From: FEB-10 sp963710645 | GTDB taxonomy: Bacteria > Acidobacteriota > Thermoanaerobaculia > Thermoanaerobaculales > Sulfomarinibacteraceae | DNA: 64,000 nt | Reading direction: 5' to 3' | NCBI GenBank assembly: GCA_963710645.1 | Contig: CAVQBD010000009.1 | Span: 1,054,001 to 1,118,000 of the forward strand | Shown: positions 9,186 to 16,219 of the stretch, one piece after another | Layout of the letters: each line of letters opens with the position of its first letter | How positions within the stretch are numbered: the stretch's first letter is position 1 | Translations under genes and position numbers: made by a program | Notes under the pieces: generated by a model | Told to the model about the DNA's origin: nothing | What the model saw: the letters and a program-made list of their open reading frames with translations, nothing else | The model's database searches: none

Positions 9186-10193
9186 ATGAGAAAAGAACTC
9201 GTGGCGATTCGTTGGATCGTGCTCGTGCTGTTGTGTCCTTGTTGGGGATATGTACAGGCTGCGGAGCCCGAGTGCATAGCGCATGGTCCGTACTTCGGGC
9301 TCGGTGGCCCGGGACTCACCCCGGTCATCTTCGCTCCGGGAGTGGTTTCCACTCAGCATCATGACGACTGGATTCCTGTATTCAGCCCGGACGGTCGTGA
9401 CGTTATTCTGAGGATTGTCGGGAAGATGGATGGAGAGAACCGCGGCGTGTTATTCACCAGCCGCATGGACGGGTCGGGTTGCTGGTCTATCCCCGAGGCC
9501 CTTCCATTCTCCGGCACCTCGATGGACGGTGGAGCCGCATTCTCCGCAGATGGCAATCGGCTCTTCTTCGGCTCGAAACGACCGTCCACTGAAGATCTCG
9601 GATCGAATGGGAACTCGAGGCTGTGGGTCAGCGAGCGCAAAGAAAACGGTTGGAGCGAGCCGGAGCTTCTCGACTCACCGATCAACTCGTTCAACGTCAA
9701 CGGAGGGTTGTCCGTTGCGGCCGACGGTTCGTTGTATGTCGCCATGTCCGCCCCCGGTGGAGTTGGAGGTATGGACATCTATGTCGTGCCATCGGTCGAT
9801 GGGCAGTACCCCGGATTCCAACCGCTGAAAGGTGACATCAACACTGCCGCGACGGAGGTCGGTCCCTTCGCTGATCCCGAGCTGCGTTTCATTCTGTACA
9901 CCCTTTTCATTGACGGCGAGCCGTCCGTCGTCCTGAGCCTTCCCGATGGGGCCGGAGGATGGAACGCGGGGTTGCCGATTCCGGTACTTGACGAAAGACA
10001 ACCCAAGTTCGTCGGAATCTCGCCTGACGGAGATGTGGTGTTCTTTGTGAGCCACCAGCAGCGAGACGGCTCGAACCCGGCCGCATCCTGGCTCCACGGA
10101 TTTTTCGAGGGCCCGGCGATGGCCGACAACGCCGACGTCTACTGGGTGAGCGCCAATGAGGTCCTTTCTGCCGCGCCGGGTTGGGCACAATAG
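9186..10193 (+). CDS. exported WD40/PD40-like beta-propeller protein
   Basis: 335-aa protein with an N-terminal signal peptide (MRKELVAIRWIVLVLLCP... cleaved near AQAA). The body holds repeated blades of the TolB/PD40 kind, recognisable as FSPDGRDVI, FSADGNRLFF, VAADGSLYV and ISPDGDVVFF at spacing of about 50-90 residues. Such proteins are periplasmic or surface-exposed scaffolds; no enzyme motif is visible. ATG 9186 is chosen because it starts the signal peptide and follows GGGAG. It stands alone, with a dispersed repeat just after its stop. Confidence 0.75.
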   Translation: MRKELVAIRWIVLVLLCPCWGYVQAAEPECIAHGPYFGLGGPGLTPVIFAPGVVSTQHHDDWIPVFSPDGRDVILRIVGKMDGENRGVLFTSRMDGSGCWSIPEALPFSGTSMDGGAAFSADGNRLFFGSKRPSTEDLGSNGNSRLWVSERKENGWSEPELLDSPINSFNVNGGLSVAADGSLYVAMSAPGGVGGMDIYVVPSVDGQYPGFQPLKGDINTAATEVGPFADPELRFILYTLFIDGEPSVVLSLPDGAGGWNAGLPIPVLDERQPKFVGISPDGDVVFFVSHQQRDGSNPAASWLHGFFEGPAMADNADVYWVSANEVLSAAPGWAQ

Positions 10194-10246
10194 CACCAGT
10201 GCCACGTTCACATTTCCACAATTGTCGATGGGGAGGACGACCCAGC

Positions 10247-10295
10247 TCGGGTCGACCACGCCGAAGGGAGCGGTTTGCGGCTGTTGCCGAGGGGG
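10247..10295. repeat. dispersed intergenic repeat, copy 2
   Basis: Second copy of the element at 7577-7625, 54 nt after the propeller gene. The CGGGTCGACCACGCC...GGGAGCGG core is identical; the G-rich tail differs at scattered positions. Confidence 0.6.
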
Positions 10296-10360
10296 TCGGG
10301 ACGAGGGCGGGGGACGGCCTACAGCCGCCCGCTCATCTCGGCGGGGCACCGCGGCGGATG

Positions 10361-10609
10361 TCAGAAGTGTTTCGAGGCGAAGGCGCGGCCGGAGTGGGAC
10401 TTGAGGTAGGTTTCGAAGGCGCGGGCTTTTTGGCGGGAGCGGAACGCGATGGCCGTTTCCAGTCGCCAGGGTTTGAACTTTGCCGTGGATGGCAACTGGC
10501 CTGAGTTGTGGGATATGAGGCGGGCCTCGAGGTCCTCAGTCAGGCCGGTGTAGTGTCGGCGGGGATCTCGCACGCTCGTGAGGATGTAGACGTAGTGAAA
10601 CTCCGGCAT
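10361..10609 (-). CDS. GIY-YIG nuclease-domain protein
   Basis: 82-aa single-domain protein of the UPF0213/YhbQ type. The variant GIY...YIG signature is HYVYILTSVRDPRRHYTG, followed by the catalytic-type Arg in DLEARLISHNSG and the C-terminal ARAFETYLKS. The family consists of small predicted endonucleases whose cellular role is mostly unknown. It is isolated, with a repeat block on either side. Confidence 0.85.
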   Translation of the reverse strand: MPEFHYVYILTSVRDPRRHYTGLTEDLEARLISHNSGQLPSTAKFKPWRLETAIAFRSRQKARAFETYLKSHSGRAFASKHF

Positions 10610-11017
10610 CTTGATTGCCTGAAGGAGTCATACGTTCAGGTGTGTCATGCCCCTGGAGTCGATTCGAGTTGTCAGATGAGAGGGTTCGGTTTGCCCGGGC
10701 GTAGTTCTCAGCCCCACACTGACTTCGATGGTTGTGCCCGGCTTCGCCTACGGCTACGCCGTGGCAGGCTTCGTTCGAAACTGCGTGCAATGGGCTGGCT
10801 TGCCCGGGTCCGGCTTCCGGCTTCGCCCTAACGGGCTACGCCGGGACAAGTCGCTACGGCTACGCCGGGACAGGCTTCGTTCGAAACTGCGTGCCACGGA
10901 CTGGCTTGCCCGGGCGTAGTTCTCAGCCCCACACTGACTTCAACGACCATGCCCGGCTTCGCCTACGGCTACGCCGTGGCAGGCTTCGTTCTCGACCGGG
11001 AGGTCGAGAACGAAGCC
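10610..11017. other. 408-nt non-coding repeat block
   Basis: No gene is seen. The block contains two direct copies of a segment of about 85 nt (from 10691 and from 10906) with degenerate internal motifs of the GGCTACGCCG type, and ends in a long perfect hairpin touching the tRNA gene. Confidence 0.6.
10691..10990. repeat. direct repeats 215 bp apart
   Basis: TTGCCCGGGCGTAGTTCTC and the following CAGCCCCACACTGACTTC start at 10691 and again at 10906. Each copy continues into GCCCGGCTTCGCCTACGG and GGCAGGCTTCGTTC. The intervening DNA contains degenerate partial copies (CTACGGCTACGCCGGGACAG, then GGCTTCGTTCGAAACTGCG). This is an amplified intergenic repeat with no coding sense. Confidence 0.75.
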
Positions 11018-11018
11018 T
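10981..11018. repeat. 17-bp perfect hairpin adjoining tRNA-Ala
   Basis: AGGCTTCGTTCTCGACC (10981-10997) and its exact reverse complement (11002-11018) are separated by GGGA. On the minus strand the stem begins directly after the tRNA CCA end, so it could terminate or delimit the tRNA transcript. There is no U-run after it; its left arm is shared with the neighbouring repeats. Confidence 0.7.
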
Positions 11019-11093
11019 GGTGGAGCCGATCGGGATCGAACCGACGACCTCCTGAATGCCATTCAGGCGCTCTCCCAACTGAGCTACGGCCCC
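11018..11093 (-). tRNA. tRNA-Ala (anticodon GGC)
   Basis: 76-nt cloverleaf including an encoded CCA. The acceptor stem is GGGGCCG paired with CGGCTCC (one G-U), the D arm contains AGCTCAGTTGGGAGAGC, the anticodon stem CCTGA/TCAGG encloses loop ATGGCAT giving anticodon GGC, and the T arm contains GGTTCGATCC. It decodes GCC, the abundant alanine codon in this GC-rich DNA. Confidence 0.97.
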
Positions 11094-11467
11094 ACAAGGG
11101 AACGAGAGTTGTAGCAAATGGGCGGGGGTGTGTCAATCGAGAGCTACAGACTTCCCCCTGCGGATCAACCGCGGGCCAAGCAGCTGAGTCGTCGGATTCA
11201 AGAGCCGTTGACGAAGAGCGCCGGGCGGTGGTCCCCCTCCGAAAGCGACGTCCAAGGTTCCTGCCCACGCTTGATCAATCTTCGAATCGGGTTGATAATG
11301 GCTCAGCTCTTCTCAAGGCAAACGCGACAAATTCTCTTGAAGAATGGTGCATTCTGAGATCGATCGGAGGATCGCGGGCATGGATCGGAGCGACGAGTCA
11401 CACAACCGCCGGAGCCGCCGCAGCTCTGGTCTCGGTCGCGGGGTCCACGGTCGCGGGCGAAGCCGGT
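11094..11467. other. 374-nt stretch upstream of the cytochrome gene
   Basis: There is no separate gene. A well-placed GGAGG (11365-11369) stands 9 nt before an ATG at 11380, but that ATG is in a different frame from the cytochrome. Either translation begins in the cytochrome frame from a poor start, or a 1-nt error separates the true start from the rest. Confidence 0.4.
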
Positions 11468-12085
11468 GTGGCGGCGAACTTCCAGTACGACCCGGTGGAG
11501 GTCTGGGCCGGACGCATCCTGGCAGGAGTGGCCCTCTTCACTTTAGGGGTCATCTGCTACACCCTTTTCAGAGCCTCCAAGGGACGACTCACCGGACCCA
11601 CGGGCAAGGCCCTCCTGCTCTCCGGGGTGGTGCTCCTGCCGTCGTTTGCGGTGGGCACCGGCATGCTCCTGGTCTTCGCGAGGGCCGAGAACGTCGAGTT
11701 CTGCGGCTCGTGCCACCGCGCCATGGGCGACTTCGTCACCGACATGAAGCACTCCGAAGGAGCTGGGTTGGCGGCGATCCACTATGTCAATCAGTACATT
11801 CCGAACCACCAGTGCTACCAGTGCCACACCTCCTACGGGCTCTTCGGCACGATGGAGGCCAAGATCCACGGTGTCGGCCAGGTGCTGCGCTACTACACCA
11901 ACTCCTTCGAGCACCCGGCAACCATGTGGCGGCCCTATCCAAACGCCGATTGCCTCAAGTGCCACGCCCGCTCACGGAAATGGTTGGCGGAACCCGCGCA
12001 CACCGCCGACACCATGAAAGACGACCTCTTCGGCGACCGCTTCTCGTGCATGGAGTGCCACGAACCCGGTCACGAGGTGATCTGA
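11468..12085 (+). CDS. membrane-anchored tetraheme cytochrome c (NapC/NirT-like)
   Basis: From GTG 11468 the protein has two hydrophobic segments (GRILAGVALFTLGVICYTLF and GKALLLSGVVLLPSFAVG) followed by a periplasmic domain with four CxxCH haem-attachment motifs: CGSCH, CYQCH, CLKCH and CMECH. This resembles NapC/NirT quinol dehydrogenases that pass electrons from the quinone pool to periplasmic reductases. The frame stays open upstream through the tRNA, so the start is uncertain. Its stop overlaps the next start (TGATG), coupling it to a cyclic-nucleotide-binding membrane protein. No cognate reductase is in the window. Confidence 0.8.
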   Translation: MAANFQYDPVEVWAGRILAGVALFTLGVICYTLFRASKGRLTGPTGKALLLSGVVLLPSFAVGTGMLLVFARAENVEFCGSCHRAMGDFVTDMKHSEGAGLAAIHYVNQYIPNHQCYQCHTSYGLFGTMEAKIHGVGQVLRYYTNSFEHPATMWRPYPNADCLKCHARSRKWLAEPAHTADTMKDDLFGDRFSCMECHEPGHEVI

Positions 12086-12705
12086 TGGCCACCCGCGAAG
12101 TATTGAGCGTCACCCGTCGGGCTCGCTCGCACGAAGAACGCACGGTCCACCGGCTCGAGGTCGCCGCGCTGTGCCTTTCGGCGGCCGCCCTGCTGCTCTG
12201 CCTGGTCTTTGTGTGGAACACCACCGGCGGCACTCTGTTTGTGTTCTCGGTGGCGGCTCCAGCGATGGTGATGATCGCCACCATCATCGTTGCCGGCACC
12301 ACCATCCGCGAATTCCGCCAGGCCCACCGACTGTTCGCCATCGAACATCGGGGTTCCGACGAGATCATCTTCGGGCAGGGTGACCCTGGTGACTGCGCCT
12401 ACTTCATCCGTCACGGCCAAGTCGAGGTGATTGACGGCGCAAGCAACGAAGTGGTGGCCAGCCTCGGTCCCGGGGATTACTTCGGCGAAATGGCTCTGCT
12501 GGGCGACCGGCCCCGTAACGCCACGGTGCGAACCCTGTCCGACTGCCAGTTCGCGGTGCTCGGCAAGGAGAACTTCCTGCACATGGTGGGTCTCCTGCCC
12601 GCCACCAAGGAGGCCGTGCTGGCCACCGTACGGGAGCGCGCCATGCGGCTCGATCGCGGGCGGTCGCTGGAGTCGGATCAGAGGGTCGACAGCAGCACCG
12701 CTTGA
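12085..12705 (+). CDS. two-TM protein with C-terminal cyclic-nucleotide-binding domain
   Basis: 206-aa protein. Residues about 24-75 hold two hydrophobic segments (LEVAALCLSAAALLLCLVFV and GTLFVFSVAAPAMVMIATII). Residues about 90-195 are a Crp/cNMP-binding fold with the phosphate-binding cassette GEMALLGDRPRNATV. It has no DNA-binding domain, so it is not a Crp-type regulator. It may sense a cyclic nucleotide or other ligand at the membrane. Overlap with the cytochrome stop implies a joint role, perhaps gating or anchoring the electron-transfer protein; that is inference. Confidence 0.8.
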   Translation: MATREVLSVTRRARSHEERTVHRLEVAALCLSAAALLLCLVFVWNTTGGTLFVFSVAAPAMVMIATIIVAGTTIREFRQAHRLFAIEHRGSDEIIFGQGDPGDCAYFIRHGQVEVIDGASNEVVASLGPGDYFGEMALLGDRPRNATVRTLSDCQFAVLGKENFLHMVGLLPATKEAVLATVRERAMRLDRGRSLESDQRVDSSTA

Positions 12706-12715
12706 CGACCGGTGG

Positions 12716-13221
12716 TCAATCCACCTTGAACTCGAACTTCCCTCCATTCGCACCTTTGATCCTGACCTCGACCTTGCCCACCGAGTCGTCGATGGTGACG
12801 GTCCTGCCGAGCAGGCACTCGGCCACCGCCCACGGCATGACGACCTCGACCCTGCCGTCGTCATCCAAATCACGAATGTCGAAGCGTGACGGAACGCGAT
12901 CGACGACGGGCCCGGATCACCGAGTTCGTCGGTGGTCAGCGAGGCTCGAGCTCCCCGGCCGCCCCGGTCGAGGGTCTGGAGCAGGTCGTGGAACTGCGAA
13001 TCGTCGGTGCCCTCACAATGCAGCTCGGAGCCCACAAGGCCTTCAACGACGGATCGTGCGAGCACCTCGGAGACGACCACCAAGAGCTCGTCGCCATCCC
13101 CATCGGTTGAGATCTTGATCGAGTTCTTGCCATCCCCGGCTGCGGCCAGAGCGGCGGCGAGCAGCAGACCCAGGACCAGCACCATGACCGTCGTGATTCG
13201 AGAGTTGCCGTTGTTCATCAT
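12716..13221 (-). CDS. small secreted protein, frameshifted
   Basis: From ATG 13221 (or 13218) the minus strand reads a signal peptide (TTVMVLVLGLLLAAALAAAG) and an acidic domain (ISTDGDGDELLVVVSEVL). Near 12900-12910 the sensible reading moves to another frame: RFDIRDLDDDGRVEVVMPW through VGKVEVRIKGANGGKFEFKVD, ending at TGA 12716. The total of 506 nt is not a multiple of three, consistent with a single indel. The function is unknown; the DLDDDGR pattern resembles FG-GAP/EF-hand-like acidic loops. It is either a recent pseudogene or an assembly/sequencing error. Confidence 0.55.
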
Positions 13222-13317
13222 GGTTCGTGAAACGCACACCGCAGTTTTTGGTTCTCGCCACTTGGGTTCGGATATTTGTCCGGGCCCGTCGGACACCAGG
13301 TTGACCGCTGGCCACGA

Positions 13318-13338
13318 TGGTATTACCCTGTAACACCA
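13318..13338. promoter_or_regulatory. palindromic operator candidate for the metal-uptake operon
   Basis: TGGTATTACC-C-TGTAACACCA is an inverted repeat (8 of 10 positions match) ending 8 nt before the regulator start codon and overlapping the region before its AGGAG. Position and symmetry fit autoregulation by the ribbon-helix-helix protein or by a Zur-type repressor. Confidence 0.5.
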
Positions 13339-13346
13339 GGAGTCCA

Positions 13347-13598
13347 ATGGACACAAAACACCAGATCATCACCTTCAAGGCGGACGACGCGTTGGTGCGG
13401 GCCATGGAGGGCATCACCAATCGATCCGAGTTCATCCGGGCCGCGATCCTCGCTGCACTCGACGGCACCTGTCCGCTGTGTCGGGGCACCGGGGTACTCA
13501 ACCCACGACAGCGAAAGCACTGGGCGGAGTTCTCCTCGAATCACTCGGTGGAGACCTGCGACGACTGCCAGGAACGCCGGATGGTCTGCAAGGTCTGA
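13347..13598 (+). CDS. ribbon-helix-helix regulator with C-terminal zinc-ribbon cysteines
   Basis: 83-aa protein. Residues 1-37 match an RHH (CopG/MetJ-like) DNA-binding fold: a short strand (HQIITFKA), then helices ending in SEFIRAAIL. The C-terminal half has two Cys pairs, CPLC at about 44-47 and CDDC at about 71-74, able to bind a metal. ATG 13347 follows AGGAG. It is immediately upstream (4 nt) of znuA-, znuC- and znuB-like genes and downstream of a palindrome, so it is probably a metal-responsive repressor of this operon. The fold call is good; the sensed metal is inferred. Confidence 0.75.
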   Translation: MDTKHQIITFKADDALVRAMEGITNRSEFIRAAILAALDGTCPLCRGTGVLNPRQRKHWAEFSSNHSVETCDDCQERRMVCKV

Positions 13599-13602
13599 CA
13601 GC

Positions 13603-14472
13603 TTGACGAAGACACACCCACTCACGATCGGAATCGTTGTCGCGCTCGGGTTCGCGGTCACGACGTCGTCAAGCGCCGAAGATGTCATCGAGGTCTGGGT
13701 CGGCATCCTTCCCCAGGTCGAAATGGTGGAGCGCGTCGGTGGTGACCGCGTGGCGGTTCACCCCCTGGTCCAACCGGGACACTCACCCACCACGTATGAG
13801 CCCACTCCCAAACAGCTGGCGGCCATGTGGCAGGCCGATCTCTACCTCGCCATCGGGGTTCCTTTCGAGGAGCCGTTGCTCAAAAAACTCGAGGCGATGA
13901 ACCTCCAGATCCCCATCGTCAGCGTCTTCGAAGACATCGATCGCATACCCATGGACGACCACCACGATCACGGCGATGCCGGCCGTCCCGATCCCCACAT
14001 CTGGCTCGATCCGGGGCTGGTGAAGGTGCAGGCGGACGTGGTTCGGAACCAGCTCTGCGAGCTTCGACCGGACCACTGTGCCGAGTTCGATCGAAATCTG
14101 GAGGGATACCTGCGTGACGTCGATGACGTCCAACGCCGGATGGACAAAATTCTGGGGCCATTCGAGGGCCGCGACATCTTTGTATTTCACCCGTCGTTCG
14201 GCTACCTCGCCCGCCGCTATGGCCTGCACCAGGTGGCTGTGGAGGTGGACGGCAAATCGCCGTCTCCGCGCCAGCTGGCCGAGCTGGTGGAGCGAGTCCA
14301 CGGCTCAGATACCAGGGCCATCTTTGTTCAGCCCCAGATCGCCGATCGTGCGGCACAGTCGGTGGCGGAGGCGTCCGGCTGCGAACTCGTGGAACTCGAT
14401 CCGCTCGCGGCGGACCACCTTGCCAACCTCGAACGGATGGCGCGGCTCATCGCCGCGTCGTACGGAGGCTGA
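13603..14472 (+). CDS. znuA: zinc/manganese ABC transporter substrate-binding protein
   Basis: 289-aa cluster A-I (ZnuA/TroA) lipid-free binding protein. TTG 13603, 4 nt after the regulator stop, starts a signal peptide (HPLTIGIVVALGFAVTTSSSA). Family motifs are GHSPTTYEPTPKQL (first ligand His), a short His/Asp loop (DDHHDHGD) before PHIWLDP (second His), FHPSFGYLARRYGL (third His) and the C-terminal acidic ligand region. The charged His loop favours zinc over manganese. It delivers metal to the permease encoded two genes on. Confidence 0.9.
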   Translation: MTKTHPLTIGIVVALGFAVTTSSSAEDVIEVWVGILPQVEMVERVGGDRVAVHPLVQPGHSPTTYEPTPKQLAAMWQADLYLAIGVPFEEPLLKKLEAMNLQIPIVSVFEDIDRIPMDDHHDHGDAGRPDPHIWLDPGLVKVQADVVRNQLCELRPDHCAEFDRNLEGYLRDVDDVQRRMDKILGPFEGRDIFVFHPSFGYLARRYGLHQVAVEVDGKSPSPRQLAELVERVHGSDTRAIFVQPQIADRAAQSVAEASGCELVELDPLAADHLANLERMARLIAASYGG

Positions 14473-14474
14473 CC

Positions 14475-15212
14475 GTGGCCTCACCAGTCATCGAAATGCG
14501 TGGCCTCGACTTCAGCTACGACGGCCGCAACAACGTTCTGGAAGACGTCAGCCTGGCGGTGTCTGAACTCGACTTCGCGAGCGTCATCGGACCAAACGGC
14601 GGCGGCAAGACCACCCTGCTGAAGATCGTCCTCGGGCTGCTCCAGGCCACGGCCGGAACTGTTCGAGTGCTCGGCACCTCTCCCCGTCGCGCCCGACCGA
14701 GGATCGGTTACATGCCCCAGTACGCCACCCTCGATCCGAGCTTCCCGGTGGAGGTGGGTGAGGTCGTGCTCATGGGCCGCCTGGGGCCGACCCTCCCCGT
14801 CGGGAGGTTCAGCAGGACCGACCGCGAGGCGGCGGAGTCAGCTCTGGAACGGGTTGGATTGGCGGGTCTCGGGCGGCGCCCCTTCGCAGAGGTCTCCGGC
14901 GGCCAACGCCAGCGGGTTCTGCTGGCTCGAGCCCTGGCCTCGGACCCGGAGTTGCTGCTGTTGGACGAACCTGCATCGGGACTCGATCAGAAGGTGGAAC
15001 AGGATTTCTTCGAGCTTCTACGCGAGCTCAACCGGTCCAAGACTTTACTTCTCGTGTCCCACGACCTCGGCTTTGTCCAGTCATTCGTTCGCTCGGTGAT
15101 CTGCGTGCACCGAACGGTGGACGTCCACCCCACCGCGAGCCTCGACGGCACCACCATCAGCGAGCTGTACGGCGGCGAGGTCCGCGCCGTGCGCCACGAC
15201 CACAGGCACTGA
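14475..15212 (+). CDS. znuC: metal ABC transporter ATP-binding protein
   Basis: 245-aa ABC ATPase. Walker A is GPNGGGKTT, the Q-loop is GYMPQYATLD, the signature is VSGGQRQRV, Walker B is LLLLDEPASGLD, and the switch His is in LLVSHDLGFV. GTG 14475 starts 2 nt after znuA. It powers Zn/Mn import with the adjacent binding protein and permease. Confidence 0.93.
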   Translation: MASPVIEMRGLDFSYDGRNNVLEDVSLAVSELDFASVIGPNGGGKTTLLKIVLGLLQATAGTVRVLGTSPRRARPRIGYMPQYATLDPSFPVEVGEVVLMGRLGPTLPVGRFSRTDREAAESALERVGLAGLGRRPFAEVSGGQRQRVLLARALASDPELLLLDEPASGLDQKVEQDFFELLRELNRSKTLLLVSHDLGFVQSFVRSVICVHRTVDVHPTASLDGTTISELYGGEVRAVRHDHRH

Positions 15213-15213
15213 G

Positions 15214-16065
15214 ATGGAGTTCATCCAGGCCCTCCCCCACCTGTCCTTCCTGCAGCACGCACTGCTCGCCGGCGTGCTGGCCAGCATTGCGTGCGGGGTT
15301 GTGGGGAGTTTCGTGGTCGTTCGACGCATCACCTCCATCGCCGGAGCCATCGCCCATTGCGTGCTGGGAGGCCTCGGCGCGGCCCGCTGGCTGCAGGTGG
15401 TGCACGGCCAGACGTGGGCCACCCCAATGCTCGGGGCGGTGGTGGCGGCGTTGATCGCGGCGCTGGTGATCGGTCTGGTCACCCTCCGTGGAAGGGAACG
15501 GGAAGACACCATCATCGCTGCCCTGTGGGCGGTGGGAATGGCTGTGGGCATCCTGTTCATCTCCCGGACCCCGGGCTATGACCAGGACCTCATGAGCTAC
15601 CTCTTCGGCAATATCCTGCTGGTCCGCGGCGCCGATCTGTGGCTGATGCTTGCGCTCGACGTGGTTGTGGTGGCGCTGACCGTGATGCTCTACCCCCAGC
15701 TCCAGGCCATCTGTTTCGACGAGGAGTTCGCCCGTGTGCGTGGGCTTCGAGTGGAAGTCTACTATCTGCTGCTACTGGTGCTGACCGCCGTGACGGTGGT
15801 GCTGTTGGTTTCGGTTGTTGGGATCGTGCTGGTGATCGCCCTGCTGACCCTGCCGGTGGCCATCGCAGGCCGTTTCACCACCACCCTGCGCGGCATGATG
15901 GTGCTCTCATCGCTGCTCACCATCGGATTCACGGTCTCCGGGCTGGCGCTTTCCTACGGACCTGATCTACCGGCCGGCGCCACCACCATCGTACTCACCG
16001 GCATCGTCTACTTCGTGGTGCTCGCCCTGGGAACCTTGCGACGGACCGCGAATCGGCGGCACTAG
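15214..16065 (+). CDS. znuB: metal ABC transporter permease
   Basis: 283-aa ABC-3 family permease with about eight hydrophobic segments. The N-terminal LAGVLASIACGVVGSFVVVR and central RGLRVEVYYLLLLVLTAVTVV, followed by SVVGIVLVIALLTLPVAIA, are family signatures. ATG 15214 is 1 nt after the ATPase stop, closing a regulator-znuA-znuC-znuB operon. Confidence 0.92.
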   Translation: MEFIQALPHLSFLQHALLAGVLASIACGVVGSFVVVRRITSIAGAIAHCVLGGLGAARWLQVVHGQTWATPMLGAVVAALIAALVIGLVTLRGREREDTIIAALWAVGMAVGILFISRTPGYDQDLMSYLFGNILLVRGADLWLMLALDVVVVALTVMLYPQLQAICFDEEFARVRGLRVEVYYLLLLVLTAVTVVLLVSVVGIVLVIALLTLPVAIAGRFTTTLRGMMVLSSLLTIGFTVSGLALSYGPDLPAGATTIVLTGIVYFVVLALGTLRRTANRRH

Positions 16066-16124
16066 CCCGCACCTCTCACGGAGTACGTACTGAGGGCGGC
16101 GAAGCACGGTGAGAACTGCGGGCT
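16064..16124 (+). terminator. nested hairpin at the end of the metal-uptake operon
   Basis: AGCCCGCA (16064-16071) pairs with TGCGGGCT (16117-16124) and, inside it, TCTCAC (16074-16079) with GTGAGA (16109-16114). The stem starts at the znuB stop codon. It lacks a clean T-run, so it may stabilise the 3' end or assist Rho-type termination. Confidence 0.4.
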
Positions 16125-16136
16125 GACCTGATTCTC

Positions 16137-16165
16137 TTGACCGCCCGCCTCGGCTGGGCTATCTT
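16137..16165 (+). promoter_or_regulatory. sigma70-type promoter for the secreted paralogue at 16220
   Basis: TTGACC (16137-16142) and TATCTT (16160-16165) with a 17-nt spacer form a near-consensus vegetative promoter in an unusually AT-rich patch, about 45 nt before the RBS (GAGGAGG) and ATG 16220. Confidence 0.6.
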
Positions 16166-16219
16166 AATGTATATTCAATCTCAATATCTCTAATAGATGG
16201 CAACAACCGAGGAGGACCC

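Noticed and set aside
10949..11467. N-terminal extension of the cytochrome through the tRNA gene
   Set aside because: It would require translation across a complete tRNA-Ala gene on the opposite strand and has no signal peptide or RBS.
12900..12930. Selenocysteine or programmed frameshift explanation for the broken secreted protein
   Set aside because: The break is a frame change, not an in-frame TGA, and no slippery heptamer or downstream pseudoknot was evident.
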